Notes: a model not told the origin generated them from the letters alone. 64,000 nt of DNA from Diplodia intermedia (GCA_021495925.1 JAKEKT010000063.1:169766-233765), one strand, 5' to 3'; shown: positions 45,429 through 58,298, counted from the stretch's first letter. Made by a program: numbers and translations.

Positions 45429-47337
45429 ATGCGTTGCCGCTACAGCGCCATCTTGCTCGCTGCCTCTGAGGCCGCCCTCGCGGCTCCGGCCCACCGCAGC
45501 TCCGCTGCTCCCACTGTCTCTGTGAAGAACGGTACTATTGAGGGTGTGCACAACGCCGAATACGACCAGGATTTCTTCCTCGGCGTTCCCTTTGCCCAGC
45601 CGCCCGTCGGCGAGCTCAGGTTCAGCGTGCCTCAGCCCCTCAACACCAGCTTCGAGGGCACCAAGTCAGCTACCGACTATGCCGCCTCGTGTATCGGTTA
45701 CGGTGTACGTTTTGGTCTCACCTTGCCGTCGAATCATTCGCTGACAATGCGAACAGAGTGACCAATTTGGTTACGAAATTTCCGAGGACTGCTTGTACCT
45801 CAATGTTGTGAAACCCGCCGGCTATGAGAACCAATCTCTTCCCGTGGCTTTCTGGATTCATGGCGGCGGCTACACCGAGGTTCGTTTCCAATCTTCAACG
45901 TCCATACTTTAGCTAATCTTCAAACAGGGTGGTGGTGGCGACCATCGGTACAACTTGTCCTTCATCGTCCAGAACGGTGTCGAGATTGGAAAGCCTTTTA
46001 TTGGCGTCTCAACCAACTACCGCCTTAGTGCCTGGGGTTTCCTGAACGGCAATGCTGTTCAAGAGTCTGGCAACACCAACCTTGGTCTTCGCGATCAACG
46101 CTTGGCCCTTCACTGGCTTCAGGAAAACATTGCTGCCTTTGGCGGTACGCTGTCCCTCATTTTCTTCCATCTCTCGTGAAAGTGCATCGCTAATCAACCT
46201 TCAGGTGACCCCGAGAAGGTCACCATCTTCGGAGAGTCCGCCGGTGGGTCTTCCGTCGGTTTCCAGCTGACTGCCTACAATGGGCGTGACGACAGTCTGT
46301 TCCGCGGCGCCATAATGGAGTCTGGCTCTCCTGTCTACTACTCTTCCCTCAATGACAGCACTGGCTTCCAGGAGAGATACGACACGCTCCTTTCGCAGAC
46401 TGGCTGCTCCAACTCCACTGACAGCCTTACCTGCCTGCGCTCTCTGTCTTACGACGACTTGAACGCCGTCATCAACCAGACTGCACTGCAGAGCTGGGGG
46501 CCAGCCATTGACTACGACTTCATTGCAGGCAAGACCTCAGAGCAGCTTGTCAAGGGCGACTTTGTTAAGGTTCCCATCATCATCGGAGCAAACTCAGACG
46601 AGGGCGTGAGCTTTGGGCCCGACGGCATCAACTCCACCGATGATTTCGTAAAGACGCTCCTGTGTACGTCTGCCCGTCCCTCCGCTAATAAGAAGAATAA
46701 CCCGGACTCATGCGAGCCCACAGCCTCTGGCATGCCCTCCAATTTCACGTCCACAATTCTTGCCGCCTACCCGGACATTCCTGCCGAGGGTATTCCAGGC
46801 TCGCCACCGCTGGGTTTCCTGCCCCCTGACTTCCGCTATGGCGCGCCAGAGGGTCCTCAGTACCGGCGTAGCGCGGCCTACTACGGCGACCAGTACTTCG
46901 TCGGCAACCGCCGGTTGACATGTGAGCGCTGGGCGGAGCATGGCCTTTCGGCCTACTGCTTCCGCTTCAATGCCATCCCCAACGGCGCCTCGGTGGCCGC
47001 TCACTTCCAGGAGGTGGCTTTCGTCTTTAACAACATCCTCGGCACCGGCTACAACCCGCCCATCTCGTCCAAGCCCTTCGAGAACCGTGGTCAGAACTAT
47101 GTCGACCTCGCCAAGTTCATGAGCGCCTCCTGGGCCAGCTTCTTCGTCGACCTTGACCCCAACGGCTACAACCGCCAGGGCAATGCCACCGTCGAGAAGT
47201 GGACACCCTACGACGTTGCCGAGCCCAAGGACATCGTCTTCCACGCCAATGTCACCAGCTACATGGAGCCTGATACCTACAGGGCTGCTGGAATGAAGCT
47301 GTTCAAGGATTACGCCACCTCTGTGTACAACAGGTAG
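45429..47337 (+). CDS. Secreted type B carboxylesterase/lipase
   Basis: Five exons, 45429-45704, 45757-45879, 45928-46144, 46205-46663 and 46724-47337, give 562 residues. A signal peptide is likely (YSAILLAASEAALAAPA). The fold shows FLGVPFAQPPVGELRF, SEDCLYLNV, the oxyanion-hole HGGGY, the nucleophile elbow GESAGGSS (Ser near 217), the acid in ANSDEGVSF, and a His in SVAAHFQEVAFVF. These are the catalytic triad positions of the family. Substrate is unknown; fungal relatives include lipases and cholinesterase-like enzymes. The fourth intron, 46664-46723, is 60 bases and in frame; without splicing, 20 extra residues would appear in a place where relatives have none. Many N-glycosylation sites fit secretion. 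Confidence 0.9.
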
Positions 47338-48024
47338 AGCTGTGGCGAAGATGAACGGATCATGGGGGAGAGCAAGGATGTAAAGTCTATATGTAATCTT
47401 GTAAATATGAATTGATGATGGATATGCATGTTACCCTTGACCTGAAAAACTGCATCATTTGACGTCGCACTGTGCAAGTAGACTCGGCCCTTGTGCGCTG
47501 CTGGACACTACTAGCTCCCTGGGCTTCGTTGTTGCAGTGGTCTGGAAACCCTTCTTGTGATCTCCTTACTTCCTGACAAACCCATAACGATGGCCCGATA
47601 CTTTGATCTTCCACCGTGCCTCTGTTTATCGCCGCCGGAGGCGTTGATCAGCGCGACTCCGGGGGAAATTTCAAGTGCAAACTGGGCACTCCTTGAGTTT
47701 TGAATGCAGGACTCTCTTCTGCTCCCTCCCATCCCATCCCACGACTATACTCAAGCGGTGTAAGATGTACCGATTGGGTAGCACATGTCACGCGAGGTGA
47801 AATCGAGTCTTGAAAATGTGGGCCGGCAGCGGTCCGCTTCAAAACTTGGTATATCTTTTCTATTCTCGCTGTAACGAATTCTTCCAACGCCGATCAACTG
47901 TCATGAACGAGCTCTCCATCATCGTCCCGCCAATATCCCACGGCTGCCCCGACCAATGCAGAGAGAAGGCATCCGGGGCAAAAGAGACCACTCGCGGGTT
48001 TTATCGCAAACCCCTCCCCCGTCC
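47338..48024. other. Convergent intergenic gap
   Basis: A 687-base gap between two 3' ends. I see no gene, RNA or repeat. Confidence 0.4.
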
Positions 48025-50711
48025 TCAGTACGCCTCCAGCAGCCGCCACTTCCACGGGCTGTACGGCCTCCACCATCCGTTCTTGCCGCCCATCCCCCTG
48101 TCCAGCCGGGCCCAGACCCGCCGGGCCCCCCTCGCCCCCCTCGGCTGGAACCGCACCTTCCTGACGCACTTGGGCGCGCGGAAGCCGGCGTTCATGACGC
48201 GCTTCCTGTAGGAGCGCCGCCACGCGGGGCGGTCGCGGTCGAACAGGCCCGCGCGGCGCGCCCACGTCACCGTCGACGGGCCGAAGCGCGCGAAGAGGCC
48301 GGCGGCGTCCCAGCGCGCGCGCGCCTCGCGGATGACGTCGCCGCGCCAGCGCCAGACGAGGCGGTCCAGCTCGCCCGCCACCTCGGCGCCCTCGATCTCG
48401 CGCACGAGGCGCAGCACCCACCGCAGCTTGATGGTCGACACCCACTCGCGGTTCTCGAGCGGCGCCGTGACGGCCGCGCGGACGAGGGCCTTGGCGAAGA
48501 GCGGCTGCAGGGGCGCCTTGCGGTCGCGCAGCCAGAGGTAGCAGAAGTAGACGTTGCGGAAGCGGTGGCGGGTCGGGAAGGCGGTTTGGTTGGCGTAGGC
48601 GTGGGCGATGATGTGGACGAGTTCGAGGCGGAGGGTGGAGAGGCTGTTGGTCATGGTGTGACGGTGCTCGGGCGGCACCCGGGCGAGTGGGTCGTTACGA
48701 TCGAGCAGGGCGAAGAGCTCGTCGCGCGGCAGGGAACCGTGTTCGATGAGCCTGAGGGGTAGTCGCGGACAGAGGCTGAGCGAGACGTCGGGGATGGATT
48801 TGAAGAACTTCAGCGCCTGTCGAGGATTTTCCTCGCTCATTGCTTCGATCACGGCTGCGCTGGAGCGAGAATCTATGGGAAGTCGTGCAAGGACTAGTCT
48901 CGTGTGCAGGTCGTGTGCGACGTCGGGGCCGTACATAGCCACGACGAACTCTACAGCCTTCAAAAGTGCCGACTTGTATGGCAACCTTATGCCATTGAGA
49001 GTCACAACGGCATTAAAGAAGAGAGCAACCCTCGGATCCTCGGCGCTGTCTAGTTGCTTCACCCGCGAGTTCAAAGCACGCTGTGCCTTCTCCACCCAAT
49101 TCTTCTTCTTCTTCTTGTGTCCCATGTCTTTGTCAACATATTGAGGCAACCAATAGCGCGTCCAGAATCGATAGATTTTATCAATGGGGAAACACTCAAG
49201 GTAGGGAATGGCCAGAACCGGGTCGATGCGGGCAGCAACTGCAGGGCGTGTCGCAAAGATGTCAAAGTGACCAGTGGTGGGATGTTGAAAATGACTAGTT
49301 TGGGAAATGCAGGAGAACCAGAGCCGAACGGTATTCTGCGTCTCTTCATCCAGGGCAACGTCATCTTCCAAAGGCAGGAGTAGTGCAGTAGCCTCTATGA
49401 TGACTTCTCGCACTTTTGTCGAGCTCATGGGTTGCAACACGCTTTTGATGACGTGCCAGCCCAATCCATTGGGCGTGCAATCGGAGCCGCATATGCCAAG
49501 CTTTCCCAGCGTTTGGATCCAGAAGACAAGATGTGCAGCAAGATCGTCGGGTCTCGCATCATCCCTGGTTGGCCAGCGATATCGGTACATTTCTAGGCGG
49601 AAGAGCACAGGGTCCGCAGCGTCCCTAGGCCGCCGCCTCTTAGGCTTTGCAATACCCTCGACTTCCGGGGGCGTGTCCAGGACCAGCAGAGACTTGACTA
49701 TTTTGCGGGGGATGGAAGTGCCGAAATGGTCTATTGGTAGGATCTTGCAGGATGTCATGCCCCGCCATATTGCCCAGTATGCTCCAATCCGCCAATCATT
49801 AGCCACAGCAGGGTCCGGAAAGACTTTAGCGCATAGTGAGGGTATGCTGTCCACGACTTTGCGCAATTCCGAAGGTAACATTGCTCCAAGTCTGAGCGAG
49901 TCGCGAATGCTATCGATGAGCTTGCGGAGGCGTCGGGGGTCCATGCCATCCTTGATTGCAACATTGATGACTGTTTTGATGTTTCGTGCTTCCGGGACGT
50001 TCAGCTTTGGATTCCGCAGAAATGCCCAGAGCGCTTCGTAGGGAGGTTGTGTTTTTGGTTCCAGGAAAAGGGTGTTGGGTGTTTTGATGTTGGACGATTT
50101 GAGCATGTCCAGGAAATGCGTATTGGCCATTTGGCTGAGCAGAGCGCTATACTGTGGCTCAGCTCCAATCTCCAACCAAAGCGTTTCCAATTCAGTTACA
50201 TCGCGGACGCAGGCGAGGCGGCGACGGTATTCTTCAATAAGGTCTTCTTCAGTGCGAGTTTGCCTTTTCTCAGCGGAACCGTTGTAATCGGACAGCCATT
50301 GCGATATAGCCGGAGGAGGTGGTTCTAGAAAGTGCATTAGCAGCAGGGCCTTGTGAGGCCAAGTTACCCGTGCCCGGACGTACTCTCCCAGCTCAACGAC
50401 TGCTCGGCTGTCTTTGGAGGTTCCCAGCCCCAAGGTTGGTGCAACTTGTCCGGACCGAACAACGCGCCAATGTCAGGGCCAATTGCCGGGCTTGCAGCCG
50501 CGAGACCCATCATACGCCTCTTCGAAGCTCTTCTCCTAGCCTCCAATGGTCCTGGAACGTTGCTGCCATAGCGCTTGTGATTCGCGTCGGAGACGTTGAG
50601 GAAACGGTGGAAGGCATCGGCGAGGAGATCATCGGTGATCCAGATGGGCTGCACGTGTCGAAGGACGGCACGATGCACTGCGCTGCGGCAGGCGGGCGTC
50701 CTGAGGGGCAT
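48025..50711 (-). CDS. Large conserved-looking protein, unknown function
   Basis: Exon 1 (50711-50456) and exon 2 (50399-48025) give about 876 residues. Exon 1 starts MPLRTPACRSAVHRAVLRH, a basic leader that could be mitochondrial, then PIWITDDLLADAFHRF and GPLEARRRASKRRM. Exon 2 is almost wholly helical, with lengths and spacing that recall helical-repeat RNA-binding factors of mitochondria, but I see no clear PPR motif. The C-terminus is very basic and GC-rich. The junction is uncertain: a 56-base intron (donor GTCCGG, acceptor GAGCAG) and a 38-base intron (donor GTTGCA, acceptor GACAG) both keep frame. Function is not assigned. Confidence 0.65.
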
Positions 50712-53488
50712 GAACGGCGAACGGTGACTGCATGCCTGCACGCGCAAGCTTGTGGACGCCGGCCGATGTTGGAGAGTGCGGCGTAACTCGCCGAGCTTTG
50801 TCAGCACGTAAGATAAGATAAGCCAATCATGTCACTTCATTTACGCAGCTCATTCTTCTACCAGCCTGCCTCATAAAAAAAATTTCTCACTGGGTGGGTA
50901 GTTGAATACAAAACCCGGACGTAAATGTACGTTTTAAATGCACGTATTTACATCTGGATCTTGGATTCAACTGCCTACACCAACTGGATAATGCAGGCGC
51001 ACCGTGAGCTAATCTTCTACCTCGACGGATGGCACTGAAATCTCCACACGCAAATATATACTCCTTCCGCTCGTAAATGAAAACCTTCGCCTATGCTTCT
51101 GCCTTCTCTTCGTTCGGCGCCATCTTCCTTGATGCTTTCGCTTCGACTTCAGTCTATGGAACGCAACGGTATTCCTCGGTCCGTACGTAACCTTTATAGC
51201 GTTTCACCTTTTTCGGTTTAGTCTTACTGACTAGAAAGCCTTTCGAAGACGGTGGTGTATGAAACCATATAAACTTCTCACCGTAAACGGGACGCCATAA
51301 AGTAGAAGCGTCAGAAGCGTTGCCGACATGTTACACCCGCGCTCCAGCATATCGACGAGCTTGTCCCTCGGAGTAACTAACATCCTCTCTCCTGCTGGCA
51401 TAAAACCGATCCAACATCGAGGGAGAAACGGACTTCCCAAAGCATACGACACGCGGCTGAGTTGTCCCTCCTGAGCCAAGCGTAAGCTTAGGACCGCTCG
51501 AAAAAGACGCATGTGCTGGGACCGGGCTGCTGACGACTACGCCTCTGCCACGGGGCACATCCAGCCGACCCGGCGGGACGGTCTGGGGAACCGTATCCCG
51601 CGCGAGCCCAGTCAGGGTGGAGAGATGCCTCGGCGTGATCGTCGGGGGATTTTTATAGAACCACTGCGAGCAAAGTGGAAGGACAGAACAGGCAACGCAC
51701 TCACGGGTGCACTGATTACGCAAGACGATCGGCTCTAGGGTCGAGTCTGGACTCTGGACAGGACGAGGGCCTCCCCACAGGCGCTGAATCAGGCGTAGCG
51801 GAAAAAGAAAAGCGCTGCTCAGCGGCCGGCCACCAGCCTCGCACGCCCAGGCTCGTGTTTGGAGAGCTAGACGGCCGGCGGCGCAGGCGGCTCGCGGATG
51901 GCTCGGCGGAGGCAAGCTGGCAGCTCAACTTTGACCACTTTCGCTCGGGCTCGCGTCGCCGCCGGTTTCCGAGGTCTGGCGGTGCAAGCACATCCACAAC
52001 GGCGAAGGAGCGGTTGCTCCCCTGCTGGAAACGGCGGGCCTGGGAGCCTGGGGCCGTGGACGGAGATCCGGCAGGCGCCTTGCATGTGTGCGTGGAGAAG
52101 GCGGCCGCGCTTCCCTACTGTGCTACCGTACCGTCCGTTCTGGCCGGCGTGGACGGGCTGCAACGTGAACGGGCGGCCTAAGGCTGAAGCAGCGGTGCGC
52201 GCCCTGACGGCAGACGGACTGCGAGCCTCGCCCGCACGATCTTCAGGGACGGCGTGGACAGCAGCGCGATCGCACGGCGGAAGGCTGGAGAGAGGGCGCG
52301 GCCGCGGTCGCGGTCGCCTGCGGAAGGCCCGGACGTCGCTGGCGGGAGCCCGGGGAGCACAGTACTGTGTACTGCACACGGGGCTGGTGAAGAGTTATGC
52401 AGTGCCATCTCACGTGCCTGCGCTTGTGCTGTGCAGCCGGTTCCTGCATTAGCTGCCCAGCTGGCGCCGCTGCACCCTGGCGCGCAGCGGCAATCAGCCC
52501 CGTTTCGGTGTGGTCAAACAAGTGGACGAGCCCGGCAGCCCTGGCGTCACCCTTGGCCCGGCGCGTCGCCGCCTCCCGACCGTTGCGGCTTGTTGGGGAG
52601 CGCAACCAGCGACCGCCGGTCTGTCTGCACACGCAGGCTCAGCCATTGCGCGTGCGATCGTAGGGAGTGCGGAGCGCGGAGGATGCGCGTATTAATAGGC
52701 ACGGCGCGAGGGTGGGCAATAATTCATGCAGGCGGGAAGGTGTGCTGCTGCGAGACAGGGGCGCGCTCTGGCGCGTGCGCGCGAAATTGCAACCTCCATG
52801 CTGCCGCCGGCGCCCTCTCCTGACGGCCAGTAGCGACACGCCTCGCGCTGCCCGGCTGCTCCACCTTCGCCAGCATCGCCATGTCCACCTTCCGTTAACT
52901 TCCCGCCCACGTTCTTTACCCAACCCTCTTGTCGTTGTCCCTCCCACCGCCAACGACACCACGCTCTTTGCCCACCCGCTCCTTGAAACGCGTGCGCCCT
53001 CAGTCTGTCCGGGAAAGGGGCCCATCAAACGCCCGCCCGCTGAAACACACATTCCACGGCCACCCGACCGACGTGACCTTCAATTCCAACGCCTGGCGTT
53101 TCAGCCTCCGCCGAGCGCTGTGCTGGAACGACACCGTTGATACTCTCGCTCTCAGCTTCAAGTCACCGCGACTTCAGTTCTTCGCATAATACCTCGACGT
53201 TCCTGACCAGCCGCGAACCCGACCGTGTGTCACGCGTGACGCCCGAAGCTACCCACACGAGCCCGAACCCACGACCCGTCGAGGGCCTCCCCTCAACCAG
53301 CGCTCGCAGCCAGGCTGCTGCGGTCAGAACGCGACTTCATCAACAGCAACAGACCCTACCGTACGTCGCCGACCGACTCGCTCGCCCTCCAACGGCTTCC
53401 GACCGTGCCGCCGTTGCTCCCTGGCTAACTGACTGTCAGATTTTGACGCAGTCGCCTCTACCCTCCGCCAGCGCCCTCGTCCGCTACC
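50712..53488. other. Gene-poor 2.8-kb stretch
   Basis: No gene is supported. On the minus strand, 51060-51915 reads as one frame broken by two internal stops, discussed as a finding. From 51675 to 52830 both strands are GC-rich and open in several frames, a composition effect. The last 500 bases are the WSC gene's promoter and long C/A-rich leader. Confidence 0.45.
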
Positions 53489-54472
53489 ATGGCCTCAAAA
53501 CTGTTCCTCGCCGCCATCGCGGCATCGTCACTTCTTTCCACCGTCGTGGCGGACCCCGAACCCGGTTCCAAGACGCAGACAGCGACGCCGACCTACACAG
53601 GCGCGCTTCACGCCATGTCGACCAAGGGGTGCTTCTCATCATCTGAGCCGCTGGAAGACCAAGGATCTTACACCTTCCAGACCACGGGTAACTGCCAGCC
53701 CATCTGTGTGGGCCTGGAGTATTCTGTTATGGCTCTCGTCAACGGCAGCAACTGCTTCTGTGGAAACGTGCTTCCTGCGAAGGACACCAAGGTTGATGAC
53801 GACAAGTGCAACACGCCTTGCAACGGTTACCCCCAAGACAACTGTGCGTACCATCGCTCTAACATGATGAAATGACGGCGATACTGATGGATTGCACAGG
53901 TGGTGGACGTAACTACTGGCAGGTGGCTCTCACCGGCATCGACAACAACGAGGTCGACTACTACGACGGCGACTCATCATCTTCCTCATCATCATCATCC
54001 TCCTCCAGCTCCACGCAGGGCACGCCCGTCGTCGTTACTGTTGGCGGTGGCCAAACCATTGTCGTCACCAAGGGCGCCGAAGCCAGCGAGGCCGCCAAGA
54101 AGAAATCCGATGGGCCGAACAAGGCCGGCATCGCCGCAGGCGTCGTTGTCGGTGTCGTCGTCATGACAGCAATCATAGGAGGTGTTATTCTGTTCCTGAG
54201 GCACAGGCGCAGAAAGCAAGTCGAGGACGAGTACCGCCAGCGCCAGAGCATGAACAACTTCGTTGCGGGCGGAAAGGGTCCCGGCACCTCTGCCATCAAC
54301 GACACCATCCTTGACCCTGCGTTCGCGAGGAGAATGAGCAACGGTAGCGTCGCCGACAACCAGGACTACTCGAGAAGGATTCTCCAGGTGCGTGACAGCC
54401 GGGGTGAAAAATTTGCCTAGACTCGGGCTTGCTGACATGGTGTAACAGGTGAGAAATCCCGACGACGACTAG
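53489..54472 (+). CDS. WSC-domain cell-wall stress sensor
   Basis: Exons 53489-53843, 53900-54387 and 54449-54472 give 288 residues. A signal peptide (FLAAIAASSLLSTVVA) leads to a WSC domain (GCFSSSEPLEDQGSYTF, CQPICVGLEYSVMALVNG, CFCGNVLP, CGGRNYWQVAL). A Ser-rich stretch, normally O-mannosylated, follows, then one membrane span (GIAAGVVVGVVVMTAIIGGVILFL), a basic stop-transfer HRRRK and a cytosolic tail with Ser and Tyr sites. This is the Wsc1/Slg1-type layout of sensors that feed Rho1 and the cell-wall integrity MAP-kinase path. The last exon encodes only VRNPDDD and a stop; if the final intron is kept, the tail ends VRDSRGEKFA instead. Confidence 0.92.
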
Positions 54473-56731
54473 ACGACTGCGCTGTCACGATTACGAATCT
54501 CCCTCGAATCACTTGACTTCTCGCCATATTTCCACCTCCGCGCGCTCCTCTGGCCAACATCATCTCCAAATCTCGGAATGACTGGTCGTCGTCTCTTGTA
54601 TTATGTCCTTGGGTTGTTTGGTTTCACTACCGGCGTAAAACGTACTTGACGAGAGAATCTAACCCGAGGCTGTTCTCGACGCCTTCCTCCACTCGGAAGC
54701 CTTGACGCGCAGAATAGCCCGCAATTCGATACCTCGCTCTCGACGATGATGACGTCGCGTGCTCTTTCTCTGTCAGATATTTCGGGGTCTTCAGATTTCC
54801 CCACAGCCTGGGTAGAAAGGCGTTATGTTCAGGAAGCGGCTCGTTTGACATTCGGCACATGGTCTCTCTTTTCTTCCACTGCTCCCTGCTTTCACTTCTT
54901 GGACCGAGGCAGCCGCTTGCTGCCACTTACTCCACCTTGCTCTCCTTGCATGCCGAGTCGGCACCCCCGCTATCAGCCCGGACGCCATCACCCGCGGTCT
55001 GATATGGAAGCTCGCGCCAAGCAACGGTGGGCAACCTCAGCTTGGTGCGCAGAAAACTTAAAGTCAGCTGGTTTCATTGCTAGTCTTTTCTCTGTACCGG
55101 TGGACCGAGTAGTGGTGGAGGAAGTGGCGGGCACACGACTCCGAAAGCATCTTCCTCGGCCACTATTTGCGTTTAATTATTTGCTTACAATTCTGAATCA
55201 TCCCCAGCATGGTGTCGGTAGGGTGGGGGTTGTCATAGGCTTTTTTTTCCCTATTCTACATCTAACCAATACTCGCGAAACTCGGAAGTTAAAGCGCCGG
55301 GTACGGTCGGATTCACAATACCCGGAATGTGCTGTAACTACGAAATGGAGAACCTTTGATAGCAATATTTTTTCGATGTTTTCGACGGCAGGACGTCTGG
55401 CATGTGAGGATAGAGTATTGTGCCATGAGGCTGTGATTGGCCCTGGCAGATGGGCGCACCCGGTAGCGTACCGCAGGGCAGGATTGGCTGGGAGCCAGTC
55501 GTTGCGCAACGGCAGCCGCCTTGTTGGCCGGACTGCGGATGGATGGGGGAGCGTTCGTCGGTCTCACCGAGCAAGGGCGGGGTAACATTGGATCTGCCGC
55601 ATGTCATTGAACCGCCCTCGCGCGAGATGCGGCGGCAGCGACAACGGGGGACGGGAGATATGGGTGACGACTGGTCGGCGTGCACGCCGCGACAGAGGGG
55701 GCCAGAGTAGGGGAAAGCCAAGCGCAATGCGGTGCCGTTCGAAAATCGGGCGAACGATGTGCGCAGCCATTATTCTTCCTCGGACGCACTGGCAACAATC
55801 ACACGCGACGGGGATGGGGCCCCTGCCCGGCTGGACGAAAGAGAGAGAGAGTCTTTTTCGTCTCAAAGATTGTCCGTGTGTCAACCACCATAAGCATCCA
55901 GGCCGGTCTATTTCATTCTTTCTCGGATTTTTTTCCCTTGGTATTCTCCTGCTACTGCTCTTGCCTCCTCTCTCACCATCACCTTCTGCCGCCTTTCCTT
56001 TTCTATGGGGCAAGGATCGCGATGAGACGCTGGTGTTGCTGGAGATGTGCAGGAGATCTAATAGAATGCCCATAGTGGTTGTCGCCCATCTCGCTTCCCG
56101 AGTAAGAGCAACGCAAGGGAAGACGGGAAGATTCGGGCGCACGGTACTGGCCGGCCTCCCTCTCGCTCTCTGGCCGTTCAAACCTCGTGATGAGAGAGGA
56201 GAGTTGCGGCATATGTCAGACGAGGAGGGACGAGGCGAGCGACTCGAGTATCAGCCACAAGGCAACAAAATCCTTGGTGCCCAGCAATACCGGTGAGCTC
56301 GGCGCTGCTGCGCCCACGAGAGATTGGCGGCGCCATTTTGTGCACGGTCGGGTTCACAATTCTGGCGTGGAAGATTTAGGCAGGTTTTGCACAGTCTCTT
56401 ACGAAATCGCGAGTGTGGCTGGTGCCGGTTTTGGATTTCCACACATCGTGGGGAAGGGGATGGGTTGGGGGAAAGTAGCGGCCGAAACGTAGTGAAATGA
56501 CGATGATCAGGCACACGGATTTGCAGATGCACATTACGCCTCTCTGCCGCCTGCACGTGCTTGCAGACGTTGGGAGAGCGTGAGATTGGATTGCAGGTTT
56601 CTTTTTAAATTACTATTGATCGCGCCCGGTGACGGGCGGCCTGTGTAGGACGTGCGCTTATCATTACAACAGGTGGGAGTATCTCGTTAACGTCGTGCCT
56701 TATTACAATTGGAGATTTGGGTCCCCTCTCG
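54473..56731. other. Gene-poor 2.3-kb stretch
   Basis: Open frames of up to about 230 codons occur at 54746-55585 and 55564-56296 on both strands, but they overlap each other, carry no domain and include low-complexity runs. I regard the region as non-coding. Confidence 0.45.
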
Positions 56732-57070
56732 TTAGTTGGAGAACTTGTCGGGAACGTCCTTGCCGGTGGCGCTCTCGAACTTGTCACGGATGCCGTCGGT
56801 CTGCGCGTGGACATGTCAGCACTGCAGATGGAGATGATGTTTGGTTGGAGGACGTACGATCTTCTCGTTCATGGCCCTGTGCTTCTGCGTGTCCTCGCCC
56901 ATCGAGCCGCCGTACTTCTTCTCGGCAGCGTCAAGGCCTATAATGGAGCAGAGGATCAGTTTCTGTGGTAGTGAGTATGGAGTGGTTGAAGTGAACGCAC
57001 CCTTGTCGAGGTAGTCCTCGTTCTGGTTGCCGGAGGCCTTGTTGTTGGAGGAAGAGCCGAGCTTGTCCAT
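56732..57070 (-). CDS. Small hydrophilic stress-type protein, 72 aa
   Basis: Three short exons, 57070-57001, 56937-56858 and 56800-56732, encode 72 residues starting MDKLGSSSNNKASG and ending ATGKDVPDKFSN. The middle has DYLDKGLDAAEKKYGG and NEKITDGIRDKFESATG. I recognise this as a fungal family of tiny, charged proteins that are often abundant and stress-induced, but I know no named member or proven function. No signal or span is seen; it is probably cytosolic and disordered. A TATATAAG box lies 91-98 bases upstream. Both introns have good donors (GTGCG, GTACG) and CAG/TAG acceptors. Confidence 0.82.
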
Positions 57071-57160
57071 GATGAAGGTGTTGGAGATGTTTGTTTGATT
57101 GAAAAGGTGGTTGTGGATGATGGAGTGTGATGGTTGCTGTCAAGTCGGGACTCTGGCCGT

Positions 57161-57168
57161 CTTATATA
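57161..57168 (-). promoter_or_regulatory. TATA box of the small stress-type gene
   Basis: Read on the minus strand the sequence is TATATAAG, about 91 bases before the start codon at 57070. A strong TATA box fits an inducible gene. Confidence 0.6.
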
Positions 57169-58298
57169 CACCTCCAGCCTTAGCACGACGTTGCTATTCT
57201 TCGACGACGCATCCCGCTGGCCCGGGTACGGCCTTCTAGAAAACTTGGCACAAGATCAGAGAGAACCGGTTAGTTCACGCCCCAGAGTTGCGAGCTGGTG
57301 TGCTTGGGGGACGGGAGCGGACAGCTGGAGGATAACGTAGCATGACATCATCGGGCGCCGGATTCCAGGACCCTGATCCTCGAATAGTCTACCGCGATCC
57401 GGTTAGCTGCTGCACCGGTTCGCTGCAGCGTGACGAACCTCTCCCCTCTGCGCTTCTACCCACTGCCCCGCTTGTTCAGGCACACAGTTGACCGGATGCC
57501 GGCACAGCCGCCCCGGATTTCTGCGATGGGAGGCACGATGGTTGCAAATCATGGTTGTCGCAGACATGACGCCACTGGTGAGGTCACTTGTTATCGGGTA
57601 GGATTCTGGACACAAAGCATGAACGATTGGTTGGGGGATTATCGCCGCTGCCGATGACGACTAGTCGGGATCTGGTCCAATCGCTCAGCTTACTTGGAGA
57701 ATGGCTTGCCGCAAACGCTTGAATCGATCTTGATTAGACTATCTAGTTTGCTGTCACTGAAGCTCTCACGCTCGCCAGGCAATGGGCATCAACAGCCATC
57801 GAATCGCCCTTGCTTGCGACTGCTCGTGTGACGCAGCGGCCCTGGTATGATGTCTTCCGAGAATTATCTGCTTCCGTGGTGATGCTTTCCGGCAACTCTG
57901 ACATTCTTTATCATAACCCTGGTTTCGGCAGGCAATATTTGGCGCCAATATATCGAATGCATCTATTTTCAGAAGCACTGGATGCTTGCGATCGCCCTTT
58001 TTTCCATGCCGACGCCCGTTGCGCCACCTCGTCTGATGAAGCTCGTGCCTTGCTTCGCGGTGTGCCTAAGCCCGTCTCCCTCGTGTCCAGGCAGGCTGAA
58101 TGATGGCTTAAGCATAAACGAGCCGACCGTGCTGCATGTGCGTGCCAAGAAGCCGCCCACATTTCGAGGTGAAATAGTAGGTTACGTAAGGGTTCATCCT
58201 TTCGTACACTGGCGAGTGCTAGTTGCTTTTGCAACCACCCTGTCAACTGACAGCTATTCAGAACATAACTAAGACCGGCTGACCATTTACTCACAACA
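57169..58298. other. Intergenic, no gene seen
   Basis: Short open frames on both strands between 57400 and 58290 lack motifs and plausible splicing. The stretch leads into the tRNA-Val gene. Confidence 0.4.

Noticed and set aside
51675..52830. Several plus-strand open frames of 130-190 codons
   Set aside because: GC-rich sequence keeps all frames open; products are Arg/Ala-rich and differ in every frame without any motif.
55564..56296. Overlapping frames of 205 (-) and 231 (+) codons
   Set aside because: They occupy the same DNA on opposite strands with no domain, and include low-complexity pyrimidine runs.
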